Shown one piece after another: positions 53,574-60,942 of a DNA stretch of 60,942 nucleotides (position 1 is its first letter; every line of letters starts with the position of its first letter). The stretch is from Tautonia sociabilis (GTDB lineage Bacteria; Planctomycetota; Planctomycetia; Isosphaerales; Isosphaeraceae). The position numbers and the translations under genes were made by a program. The notes below the pieces were generated by a model. That model made no database searches. It worked only from the letters and a program-made list of their open reading frames with translations, and was not told where the DNA came from. The stretch covers positions 1-60,942 of the forward strand of contig NZ_RYZH01000042.1 in assembly GCF_003977685.1 (NCBI RefSeq), in the 5' to 3' direction.

Positions 53574-54677
53574 GGGGATCTCCCCGGCCCGAAGCGCCTC
53601 CTCGACCTCGGCTTTTGCCGGGAAGCCGAATCGATCCCGATCGAGGACCAGGGCCGCCGCGGCCGAGGCCCGCCGGCAGGAGGCTCGGATCACCTCGGCG
53701 TCCACCGGGCCCGGCGTCCAACCCGCATCCAGCAGCGCGGTGATCAGGGCGCTGGCGAAGCACTCGCCGGCCCGGTTGGTGTCCCGAGGAGGGCGCCGCC
53801 GGGGAAAGGCGGGCTCGGATAGTTCCCGGGAGACCCCGCCCGGGTCCCGGAAGCGGACGACCCCTCCGGCCGGCCCGTCGGTGATCGAGACGATGGGGAT
53901 GCGATCGGCGACGGCCTCGCGGTCGGGGAGCGCCTCCCACTCGCGACGGTTGCAGCAGAGCAGGTCGATCCGGGGGGCGAGCCGGAGGACCGGGCACGCG
54001 GGATCGGTCATGTTCCGCAGGGTCGGGGCGAACATGCGGACCCGGGAGCGGACGCCGTCGAAGGCCGAGGCGGCGTGCCGATTCGTCAGCGACGCCGCGA
54101 CCAGGAGGTCGACCGGCTCGGCCTCCGGCAACGCCTCCCCCGGCCTGGGCAGCCCGGACCGGAAACCGACCGGAAGCTTGTCTCCGTGGGGGCCGCTGGT
54201 GAGCAGCAGGGTCCAGTCCGTCCGCTCCCGGGGCCGATCGAGGCAGCGGCACGGGATCCCCTGCGCTCGGAGCAACTCGGCGATCCTCCTCGACATCGGG
54301 TCATCCGGCGGGCCCAGGGGGGTGACGAGGGCCCCTCCCAGCGCCGAGGCGAAGCCCGCCCCCATGCCGCCGAGGTCGTCCAGCCAGGTTTCCCCGAGAA
54401 CTCGGTGCCGCCAGGGGCCGGCGCCGGGGGAGAGCGGCCGGTCGAGGTGGATGGTCGTCCCCGGAGCCATCGGCCAATCGTCGGGGGGCTCGACCTCGAT
54501 CGTGCCCCCCTCGGGGTCGATCAGCCGGAGGGCCGACTCCCCCGGTGCGACCTCCTCGCCGGTGACGCCGACGCTCAGGTCGAGCGGGCCTCCCAGACCG
54601 TCGGGGAGCAGGGGGCGATCGACCCGGAGGACTCGGTCGAGGTAGGCCGGGCCGAAGACAAGAACGCGGCGGGACAT
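53571..54677 (-). CDS. PfkB-like carbohydrate kinase with altered signature
   Basis: A 368-residue ribokinase-fold protein. N-terminal VLVFGPAYLDRVLRVDRPLL and GGMGAGFASALGGALVTPLG (sugar-side glycines) fit the PfkB family, as do DLLCCNRREWEAL and the ATP-side region ITDGPAGGVVRF. The signature near residue 299 reads DTNRAGECF where the family has D-T-x-G-A-G-D-x-F: the second Gly is Arg and the catalytic-base Asp is Glu. Activity may be reduced or lost, or the substrate shifted. A second-half acidic insertion (residues 45-90) is unusual. ATG 54677. Neighbours give no substrate clue. Confidence 0.8.
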   Translation of the reverse strand: MSRRVLVFGPAYLDRVLRVDRPLLPDGLGGPLDLSVGVTGEEVAPGESALRLIDPEGGTIEVEPPDDWPMAPGTTIHLDRPLSPGAGPWRHRVLGETWLDDLGGMGAGFASALGGALVTPLGPPDDPMSRRIAELLRAQGIPCRCLDRPRERTDWTLLLTSGPHGDKLPVGFRSGLPRPGEALPEAEPVDLLVAASLTNRHAASAFDGVRSRVRMFAPTLRNMTDPACPVLRLAPRIDLLCCNRREWEALPDREAVADRIPIVSITDGPAGGVVRFRDPGGVSRELSEPAFPRRRPPRDTNRAGECFASALITALLDAGWTPGPVDAEVIRASCRRASAAAALVLDRDRFGFPAKAEVEEALRAGEIP

Positions 54678-54759
54678 CGGGGAAGCACCCGGGCGGCGGG
54701 GAGCTCCCCCGGGGGCGAACCGATCGCCAGCCCGGGGCCTCCCTTGCTACAGTGGTTCG

Positions 54760-55689
54760 ATGCGCAACCAAGGTACCCACGAACGACCCCGACCGAAACG
54801 GAAGGACGCCGACGTGTTCGCAGGCGAGCTGCCGGAGGAGCTGGAATACCCCGTCGACAATGCGCCGGTGCGCTCCTTCTCGCACAAGGGGATGACCATC
54901 GAGGGCTATTCTCGGGCCGCCGTGCAGACCTACTGGCGGGTGCCGGAGCTGAAGCTGGGGTTCGACCTCGGGTTGCAGCCCTGGAGCTTCATGAGCACAC
55001 CGAACTGGTTCGTCTCCCACGCCCACCTGGACCACATCGCCGCGCTGCCCGTCTACGTCGCCCGAAGACGCCTGATGCGGATGGAGCCGCCGACGATCTA
55101 CCTGCCGGCCGAGGCCGTCGACCCGGTCCACGCCCTGATGCGCGCCTATCAGCGGCTCGACCGGGGCAAGCAGGCCGCCAACCTCGTCGGCCTGGAGCCG
55201 GGGCAGGAGGTCGAGCTCTCCCGAGAGCTGATCGTCTCGGTCCTGGAGACGAGGCACACCATCCCCTCGCTCGGCTTCCTCGTCTGGGAGCGGCGCAAGA
55301 AGCTCCTGCCGCAGTACCACGACCTCTCCGGCCCCGAGATCCGGGACCTTCGGCTCTCCGGCGTCGAGGTCACCAAGGAGATCCGGCTCGGTCGCCTCGC
55401 CTACCTCGGAGACACCAACCCCGCCGGCCTGGACGGCAACCCGGAGGCCTATAACGCCGAGATCCTCATCCTGGAGATGACCTTCGTCGCCCGGAACGAG
55501 CGGCCCGACCAGATCCACAAATTCGGCCACATGCACCTGGACGACTTCGTCTCCCGGGCCGACCGCTTCAAGAACGACTGGATCATCGCCTCTCACTTCA
55601 GCACCCGGCTCCACCCGGAGACGATCCAGAAGATCGTCTCCCGGGCGCTTCCCGAGGGGTTGCGGGATCGGGTGAAGGTCTGGCTCTAA
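54760..55689 (+). CDS. RNase Z-like MBL-fold hydrolase
   Basis: A 309-residue metallo-beta-lactamase-fold protein. The zinc motif VSHAHLDHIAALPVYVARRR, LETRHTIPSLGFLVWERR, YLGDTNPAGLDG (bridging Asp), FGHMHLDDFVSRAD and IIASHFSTRLH supply the full metal-ligand set. Overall arrangement resembles RNase Z-type hydrolases, but tRNA 3' processing is not proven and related proteins have other substrates. The start may be GTG 54814, which has AAGGA 9 bases upstream and removes a basic 18-residue tail. ATG 54760 has no ribosome binding site and sits next to a TACAGT box (54748-54753). Confidence 0.88.
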   Translation: MRNQGTHERPRPKRKDADVFAGELPEELEYPVDNAPVRSFSHKGMTIEGYSRAAVQTYWRVPELKLGFDLGLQPWSFMSTPNWFVSHAHLDHIAALPVYVARRRLMRMEPPTIYLPAEAVDPVHALMRAYQRLDRGKQAANLVGLEPGQEVELSRELIVSVLETRHTIPSLGFLVWERRKKLLPQYHDLSGPEIRDLRLSGVEVTKEIRLGRLAYLGDTNPAGLDGNPEAYNAEILILEMTFVARNERPDQIHKFGHMHLDDFVSRADRFKNDWIIASHFSTRLHPETIQKIVSRALPEGLRDRVKVWL

Positions 55690-55720
55690 TTCGAGAATTC
55701 GAGGGGGGCCGGCCGGCCGG

Positions 55721-56074
55721 TCACTTGGCCCGCGGGCCCCGCCCCCCTGGCGGCTCCTCGACCCAGACCCAGACCCAGCCCCCCCGCTCCTCGCTCGAGA
55801 AGGCGGGGATGTCCTCCCCTCCCTGGGACTCGCACCGGCCGTCCTCCAGCCGAAACCGCCACCGGTGGAGCGGGCAGACGACAGCCCCCTCCTCGACCCA
55901 GCCTCGGGCCAGCGAGGCCCCCGCGTGCGGGCAGCGGTCGAGCACGGCGAAGAACCTCCCGCCGTCGTTGAAGACGGCGACCTCCCGGCCCGAGACACGG
56001 ACCAGCCTCCCGGTCCCCTCGGGGATCGCGTCGGATCGGCAGACGGGCTGGGGATTCCTCGGCAAGCTACCCAC
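55721..56074 (-). CDS. Rieske 2Fe-2S ferredoxin-like protein
   Basis: About 117 residues. The cluster motifs are CPHAGASLARG and CPLHRWRF (Cys-x-His and Cys-x2-His), within the short Rieske fold used as the ferredoxin subunit or redox module of oxygenases and nitrite reductases: VCRSDAIPEGTGRLVRVSG at the start, FRLEDGRCESQGGEDIPAF near the end. No partner oxygenase is adjacent. The start is uncertain. GTG 56074 is chosen because upstream codons overlap the divergent promoter region, but its ribosome binding site is weak. Confidence 0.8.
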   Translation of the reverse strand: MGSLPRNPQPVCRSDAIPEGTGRLVRVSGREVAVFNDGGRFFAVLDRCPHAGASLARGWVEEGAVVCPLHRWRFRLEDGRCESQGGEDIPAFSSEERGGWVWVWVEEPPGGRGPRAK

Positions 56075-56114
56075 GAGTTCGTCCGAAAAACGGGTACGAC
56101 GAATGACTTCGGAA

Positions 56115-56144
56115 TTGCCGGGCGGGAATCCGCTTCGGTATTCT
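56115..56144 (+). promoter_or_regulatory. Candidate promoter of the NHL lipoprotein gene
   Basis: TTGCCG at 56115-56120, 18-base spacer, TATTCT at 56139-56144, each 4 of 6 to consensus, in the short divergent gap with the Rieske gene. The start would be near 56151, 39 bases before the ATG. Confidence 0.35.
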
Positions 56145-56189
56145 AACGAATCGGATGGTTGTCGGAGCCGTCGGTGGGGTGAGGGCGCC

Positions 56190-57107
56190 ATGCCGTCGAG
56201 ACGCCGATTCCTGGGGGGCCTGCTGGCCTCGGCGCTGGCGGCCGGGTGCGGATCGGGGTTCGGCTCCCGGCCGGAGCTGGTCTGGGGGATCCACGGCACC
56301 AAGCCCGGCTGGCTGCACAAGCCCCGGGTGGCCGCCTTCGACGCCGAGGATCAGCTCTACATCGCGGATCTGACCGACCGCATCCAGGTCTTCGACCGGG
56401 ACGGCCACTTCCTCCGCCACTGGCGGACGCCCGACCTGAACGTCGACGGGCCGAGCGGGCTGACGGTCGACCGGTTCGGCCGGGTGCTGGTGGCCGACAC
56501 GCATTTCTACCGACTGTTGATCTACGACCGCTTCGGGGACCTGCTCTTCCAGGTCGGCGACGGGATCCAGGGCTCGACCCCCGGGCGGTTCGACTACCCG
56601 ACCGACGTGCTGATCGACAGCCAGGGATGCTTCTACGTCAGCGAGTACGGCGAGAACGACCGCATCCAGGTCTTCTCTCCCGAGGGGGAGTGGCTCCGCC
56701 AGTGGGGGGGCCACGGCCACGCTCCCGGGCAGTTCCTCCGGCCGGCCTCGCTGGAGATCGACGACCAGGACCGCATCTACGTGGCCGACGCCTGCAACCA
56801 CCGGATCCAGATCTTCGACACCCAGGGGGAGCTAATCGACCTTTGGGGCTCTCGGGGCACCGAGCCGGGGAAGATCGGCTACGCCTACGACGTGTCGATG
56901 GGCCCGGACGGACATCTCTACGTTTGCGAATATGCGAACTGCCGCGTCCAGAAGTTCACCGTCGACGGCGAATCTCTCGGCACCTGGGGTCGGGCTGGCC
57001 GGGGACCGGGGGAGCTGAACAACCCCTGGGCCCTGGCGGTCGACAGCACCGGGGCCGTTTCGGTGATCGACTCGAACAACCACCGGGTCCAGCGGTTCCG
57101 GATGTGA
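56190..57107 (+). CDS. NHL-repeat exported protein, probable lipoprotein
   Basis: A 305-residue beta-propeller. The N-terminus SRRRFLGGLLASALAAGCG combines a twin-arginine motif with a lipobox-like AAGC, so export by Tat and lipid attachment are likely. About six NHL units follow, each with the pattern I-D-x-x-x-x-I-Y-V-A-D-x-x-N-H-R-I-Q-I-F (for example DRIYVADACNHRIQIFD, LYVCEYANCRVQKFTVDG, VSVIDSNNHRVQRF). Such propellers bind proteins or carbohydrates; no ligand is evident. ATG 56190. The VWA gene follows by 76 bases on the same strand. Confidence 0.88.
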   Translation: MPSRRRFLGGLLASALAAGCGSGFGSRPELVWGIHGTKPGWLHKPRVAAFDAEDQLYIADLTDRIQVFDRDGHFLRHWRTPDLNVDGPSGLTVDRFGRVLVADTHFYRLLIYDRFGDLLFQVGDGIQGSTPGRFDYPTDVLIDSQGCFYVSEYGENDRIQVFSPEGEWLRQWGGHGHAPGQFLRPASLEIDDQDRIYVADACNHRIQIFDTQGELIDLWGSRGTEPGKIGYAYDVSMGPDGHLYVCEYANCRVQKFTVDGESLGTWGRAGRGPGELNNPWALAVDSTGAVSVIDSNNHRVQRFRM

Positions 57108-57183
57108 TCCGTGCCCCCCTCGGGGACGGAGGCGGCCCGAGGCCCGACGTCGGGCCGGGGCCCGATCCTGGAGCGATCATCCC

Positions 57184-60100
57184 ATGCTCGAGAGCCTCGG
57201 GAACCTCCGGCTGACCTTCCTGCAGCCCTGGTGGCTGCTGCTGATCCCGGTCCTGCTGCCTCCGCTGGTTTTGCTGAGCCTCCGCAGCCTCTCGGGGCTG
57301 GGGAATGTGCGGCGGGCGCTGGCGATCCTGCTGCGATCGGCCGTGGTGTCTCTGATCGCGCTGGCGCTGGCCGATCCGCAGTTGGTCCGCCGGAACGAGT
57401 CGCTCACGACGATCTTCCTCCTGGACGCCTCGCGGTCGATCCCCGGCGACCTCCAGGCGCCGATGCTCGGGTTCATCAACCGCGCGATCCTCCAGCACCA
57501 GCGGCCCGGCGACCGCGCCGGGGTGATCGTCTTCGGCAAGGAGGCGAAGGTCGAGAGCCCGCCGGCCCCCTACACCGAGACGCTCACCGGCGTCGAGAGC
57601 ACCATCGACGCCGAGTACACCGACCTCTCCTCGGCGATCAAGCTCGCCCTGGCCAGCTTCCCCGACGACACCGCCCGCCGCATCGTCGTGCTCTCCGACG
57701 GCAACGAGAACCGAGGAGACGCCTACGAGCAGGCCCTGGCCGCCGCCGGGCTCGGCGTGCAGATCGACGTGCTCCCGGTCGACTACAACTACGACCGCGA
57801 GGTGCTCGTCGAGAAGATCGCCCTGCCCCCCGACGTGAAGAAGGGGGAGACGGTCAACATCAACGTCGTCGTCCGAGCCGCCGCCCCGGCGACCGGCCGC
57901 CTGGAGATCTTCCAGAAGGCGGACAACTCCACGATCCCGATCGACACCCTGGAGGGGGTCGAGCTCCAGCGCGGTGTCAACGTCTTCCGCATCAAGCAAG
58001 AGATCTCGGACCCGAACTTCTACACCTACTCCGCCCAGTTCATCCCCGAGGAGGAGCTGCGCCGCGGCCTCCGCGCCGACCGCGCCATGAACAACATGGC
58101 CGAGGGGTTCACCCAGTACCGGGGCGAGGCCAACGTCCTGCTCATCGAAGGGACGGCGGGCGAGCATGAGGAGCTGGTCGACGCCCTCCGCTCCAAGGAG
58201 CTGAACGTTACCACCCTGGCCGCCGGCGACGTGACCGGAGACGGCCTGGTCGGCGGCGACCCGCTCCCTACCGACCTGGCCGAGCTGCAAAAGTACGACG
58301 CGATCATCCTCGCCAACGTCCCCAAGGACGCCTTCACCGACGGCCAGCAGGATCTCATCGCCACGGCGGTCCACGACCAGGGGATCGGCCTGCTCATGAT
58401 CGGCGGCGACCGAGGCTTCGGCGCCGGCGGCTGGATGAACACGCCGATCGAGAAGGCCCTGCCGGTCGACATGCAGATCCCCGCCCTGAAGGTCAAGGGG
58501 AAGGCGGCGATGGTCATGATCATGCACGCCAGCGAGATCCCCGAGGGGAACTACTGGCAGGCCGTCGTCGCTCAGGAGGCGCTGAAGACCCTCTCCAGCT
58601 ACGACTACGCCGGCCTGCTCCACTGGCAGGGGCAGGAGTCCTGGCTCTTCACGCTCCGGGAGATCGGCTCGTCCAAGCCCGCCATGCTCCGGGCGATCGA
58701 CCGCATGACCCCCGGCGACATGCCGGACATGAACCCGTCTCTGGTGATGGCCGGCCGCGCCCTGCAGCAGAAACGGGACGCCATGTCCCGGCACATCATC
58801 ATCATCTCCGACGGCGATCCCACCGCTCCCACTCCCCAGGTCATCAACCAGCTCAAGGCGGCCAAGGTTACCGTGACCACCGTGCTCACGGCCGCCCACG
58901 GCAACGACATCCGGGCGCTGCAGGTCATGCAGCAACTCGCCCAGCAGACCAAGGGGCGGTTCTACAACGTGACCAACCCCCGGGCGCTTCCTCGCATCTA
59001 CCAGAAGGAGGCCCGGCTCATCTCCCGTCCCCTCATCTTCGAGGGGCCTCCGCCGGCGTGGAACCCGGTGCTGGCCTACCAGAGTGAGCCGCTGCTGGGC
59101 CTGCCCCAGGATCTGCCTCCGATCAGCGGCCTGGTCCTTTCCAGCATCAAGGAAAACGAGCTGGTCGAGGTGCCGATCACCTCGCCGAACCCCACCGGGC
59201 AGGTCAACCCGGTGCTCGCCCACTGGAGCTACGGGCTCGGCCGATCCGTCGCCTTCACCTCCGACGCCGGCCGCAAGTGGACCGCCAACTGGCGGAACTG
59301 GGACAGCTACGCCGCCTTCTGGTCCCAGGTCGTCCGCTGGGCCTTGCGGCCGGTCGACCGCGGCAACCTGAACGTCTCGCTCCGCCGCGAGGAGGGTCGG
59401 ATCAAGGTGGTCGTCGACGCCGTCGACGCCGAGAACCAGTTCCTCAACTTCCTCCAGTTCCAAGGGATCGTCAACCGCCCCGACCGCCAGCCCGACGCGC
59501 CGGCCGATCGCGTGGAACTGGTCCAGGTCGCTCCCGGCAAGTATGAGGGGACGATCGAGAACGCCGAGGCCCGAGGCAACTACTTCGTGACCCTCGGCTA
59601 CCGAGGACCCGACGGCGAGCAGGGGGTTCTCACCACCGGACTGTCCGTCCCCTATTCCGACGAGTACCGCGACCTCCGCTCCAACCCCGTCCTGCTCGAG
59701 AGCCTGGCCGACGCCACCGGCGGAGCGATCTTCTCCTGGGAAACCGGCCCCGACGGTCGGCTCAACGGCGAGCAGACCGCCATGAAGGCCGATGTCTTCC
59801 GGCGCGATCGCGGCGTCGAGCCCCCCAAGAGCTATCGGCCGATCTGGCATTGGCTGCTCTGGTGCGCCGCCCTGATCTTCGTCGGCGACGTCGGCGTCCG
59901 CCGCATCGCCCCCGACTTCGATCGCCTGCGACGCAACCTCTCCGACGCGATGCGGAAGCTCCGGGGCAAGGAGGTCGCCCCGCGCGAGGAGTACATCGAG
60001 AAGCTCAAGAGCCGCAAGCTCGAGGTCGGCCAGCAGATCGACCGCACCCGGGCGGCCACCCGGTTCGAGGCTCCGGCCGTCCCTCCCCCCTCCGGAGGCC

Positions 60101-60321
60101 CCAGCCCGACGAGCGCCCCCACCTCCGGTCCCGCTCGGCCCGCCGATCGCCCCCGGCCCTCGGCCGACGCCAGTCGGGGGCCCGGCCTCGGCCCCGATCA
60201 GCCGAAGGCCCCGGGAGGAGGCGAGGCGGAGTCGTACACCAACCGCTTGCTCAAGGCCAAGAAGAAGGTCTGGGAGGAACGCGAGCCGGACAAGGAGAAG
60301 GGCAAGGGAGGAACGCCCTGA
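57184..60321 (+). CDS. Two-VWA-domain membrane protein (BatA-like, with amidotransferase-like domain)
   Basis: A 1045-residue protein. Two N-terminal helices (WWLLLIPVLLPPLVLLSL, LAILLRSAVVSLIALALA) precede a VWA domain with MIDAS IFLLDASRSIPGD and VVLSDGNENRGD. A middle region (about residues 330-500: NVLLIEGTAGEHEELVDAL, LLMIGGDRGFGAGGW) resembles the glutamine amidotransferase-like domain common in these proteins. A second VWA-like part holds HIIIISDGDPTAPTP. A C-terminal helix (WHWLLWCAALIFVGDVGV) and a charged Pro-rich tail follow. Such proteins pair with MoxR ATPases as chaperone-like systems acting at the membrane. The downstream moxR gene is broken by an insertion sequence, which may leave this protein without its partner. 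Confidence 0.9.
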   Translation: MLESLGNLRLTFLQPWWLLLIPVLLPPLVLLSLRSLSGLGNVRRALAILLRSAVVSLIALALADPQLVRRNESLTTIFLLDASRSIPGDLQAPMLGFINRAILQHQRPGDRAGVIVFGKEAKVESPPAPYTETLTGVESTIDAEYTDLSSAIKLALASFPDDTARRIVVLSDGNENRGDAYEQALAAAGLGVQIDVLPVDYNYDREVLVEKIALPPDVKKGETVNINVVVRAAAPATGRLEIFQKADNSTIPIDTLEGVELQRGVNVFRIKQEISDPNFYTYSAQFIPEEELRRGLRADRAMNNMAEGFTQYRGEANVLLIEGTAGEHEELVDALRSKELNVTTLAAGDVTGDGLVGGDPLPTDLAELQKYDAIILANVPKDAFTDGQQDLIATAVHDQGIGLLMIGGDRGFGAGGWMNTPIEKALPVDMQIPALKVKGKAAMVMIMHASEIPEGNYWQAVVAQEALKTLSSYDYAGLLHWQGQESWLFTLREIGSSKPAMLRAIDRMTPGDMPDMNPSLVMAGRALQQKRDAMSRHIIIISDGDPTAPTPQVINQLKAAKVTVTTVLTAAHGNDIRALQVMQQLAQQTKGRFYNVTNPRALPRIYQKEARLISRPLIFEGPPPAWNPVLAYQSEPLLGLPQDLPPISGLVLSSIKENELVEVPITSPNPTGQVNPVLAHWSYGLGRSVAFTSDAGRKWTANWRNWDSYAAFWSQVVRWALRPVDRGNLNVSLRREEGRIKVVVDAVDAENQFLNFLQFQGIVNRPDRQPDAPADRVELVQVAPGKYEGTIENAEARGNYFVTLGYRGPDGEQGVLTTGLSVPYSDEYRDLRSNPVLLESLADATGGAIFSWETGPDGRLNGEQTAMKADVFRRDRGVEPPKSYRPIWHWLLWCAALIFVGDVGVRRIAPDFDRLRRNLSDAMRKLRGKEVAPREEYIEKLKSRKLEVGQQIDRTRAATRFEAPAVPPPSGGPSPTSAPTSGPARPADRPRPSADASRGPGLGPDQPKAPGGGEAESYTNRLLKAKKKVWEEREPDKEKGKGGTP

Positions 60322-60466
60322 TGGCCCTCCTCTCGCTCGCCGACGCTGCCGGCGGCCGCCTCGATCCCCGGTGCCCTCCTCCCCGCTCCAGCACGCCCGG
60401 CTTGATCCCGGACCATCGCGCCCTCGGATTCACGGACACTCCCCCGCACGCAATCGGGACCGCACC

Positions 60467-60470
<4 letters not shown>
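60321..60470 (+). CDS. 49-residue linking ORF between the VWA gene and moxR
   Basis: Its ATG shares one base with the VWA stop (TGATG), and its TGA overlaps the moxR ATG (ATGA). This is a continuous chain of translational coupling. The peptide MALLSLADAAGGRLDPRC... is Pro-rich with no known domain. It may serve only to carry ribosomes across the 145-base gap. Codon bias is compatible with coding but not decisive. Confidence 0.35.
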
Positions 60471-60820
<350 letters not shown>

Positions 60821-60942
60821 GAGTCTAGAAAGGGTGACCTAGCCTTCTGGCATGGACACCACCAAGCGCTACCCGACCGACCTGACCAACGCCGAGTGGG
60901 CCCAGGTCGCCCGCGTCATCCCGGCCCCGAAGAAGGGTGGCC
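60821..60942 (+). mobile_element. IS5-like insertion sequence, left end only
   Basis: The element appears to begin with gagtctagaaagggtgacc, a plausible terminal inverted repeat, immediately after the moxR sequence breaks off. The transposase starts 31 bases further on. The right end, right inverted repeat and target duplication are outside the window, so the exact boundary (60818-60821) and subgroup are uncertain. Confidence 0.75.
60852..60942 (+). CDS. IS5-family transposase, 3'-truncated by the window edge
   Basis: Thirty residues are visible, starting MDTTKRYPTDLTNAEWAQVA and continuing RVIPAPKKGG. The Y-P-T/S-D-L-T-x-x-E-W opening and the following P-x-x-x-G-G are the typical N-terminus (DUF4096-like) of IS5-group transposases. 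The DDE catalytic core lies outside the window. ATG 60852 matches the usual family start. Confidence 0.85.
   Translation, partial: MDTTKRYPTDLTNAEWAQVARVIPAPKKGG

Overview
The window is about 61 kb of GC-rich DNA (reading frames dominated by G or C at third codon positions). The gene content points to a planctomycete, probably family Isosphaeraceae. Evidence: a cysteine-rich YTV-repeat protein, a DUF1501 protein, a sulfatase, an OprP-type porin, an NHL-repeat lipoprotein, VWA and MoxR genes, and a fused AroD-AroE. The lineage is inferred from these families, not from a marker gene. No rRNA, tRNA, CRISPR array, prophage or replication origin was seen.

Layout. 1-5 kb: the 3' end of an uncharacterised gene, then mutL (endonuclease type) and a fused aroD-aroE on the plus strand. 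5-12.5 kb: a minus-strand run of a TIGR03960-type radical SAM protein, an uncharacterised protein, a polytopic glycosyltransferase-like protein and a YfhO-like protein. 12.9-18 kb: a tiny lipoprotein and pdxA, an opposing membrane protein, a secreted protein with two SPOR-like segments, and the nucleotide-pool sanitiser rdgB. 18-20.3 kb: a 760-residue YTV-repeat wall protein on the minus strand. 20.7-24.5 kb: an SDR oxidoreductase, argJ and a small coupled membrane ORF face a CrtI/PYROXD2-type oxidoreductase. 24.5-29.6 kb (minus): a Clp_N-ThiD2-ThiE triple fusion, a sulfatase, cutC and amn. 29.8-33 kb: an OprP-like porin and a DUF1501 protein.

33-39 kb (minus): argB-argD-argF, followed by a GT39-like membrane protein and rph. 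39.3-43.7 kb: a zinc-ribbon membrane protein, then metH behind a consensus -35 box and a long leader. 43.8-50.6 kb (minus): aroK and a prepilin peptidase overlapping by GTGA, a LapA-like protein, a coiled-coil lipoprotein, hisH, hisA and an EF-G-like GTPase with altered G motifs. 50.8-53.5 kb: a PAS-GGDEF-EAL signalling protein. 53.5-57.1 kb: a PfkB-like kinase with an altered signature, an RNase Z-like hydrolase, a Rieske protein and an NHL lipoprotein. 57.2-60.9 kb: a two-VWA membrane protein, a 49-codon linking ORF, and a moxR gene broken after about 118 codons by an IS5-like insertion sequence that runs off the right edge.

Pathways. Four arginine genes (argJ, argB, argD, argF) supply most of the acetyl cycle and the OTC step. 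aroDE plus aroK give three consecutive shikimate-pathway activities. hisH and hisA, pdxA, the ThiD2-ThiE fusion and metH add histidine, B6, B1 and methionine. The rest is envelope biology, second-messenger signalling and DNA, RNA or nucleotide quality control. Several strong GC hairpins between convergent genes lack U-tracts and look like this genome's transcription stops.
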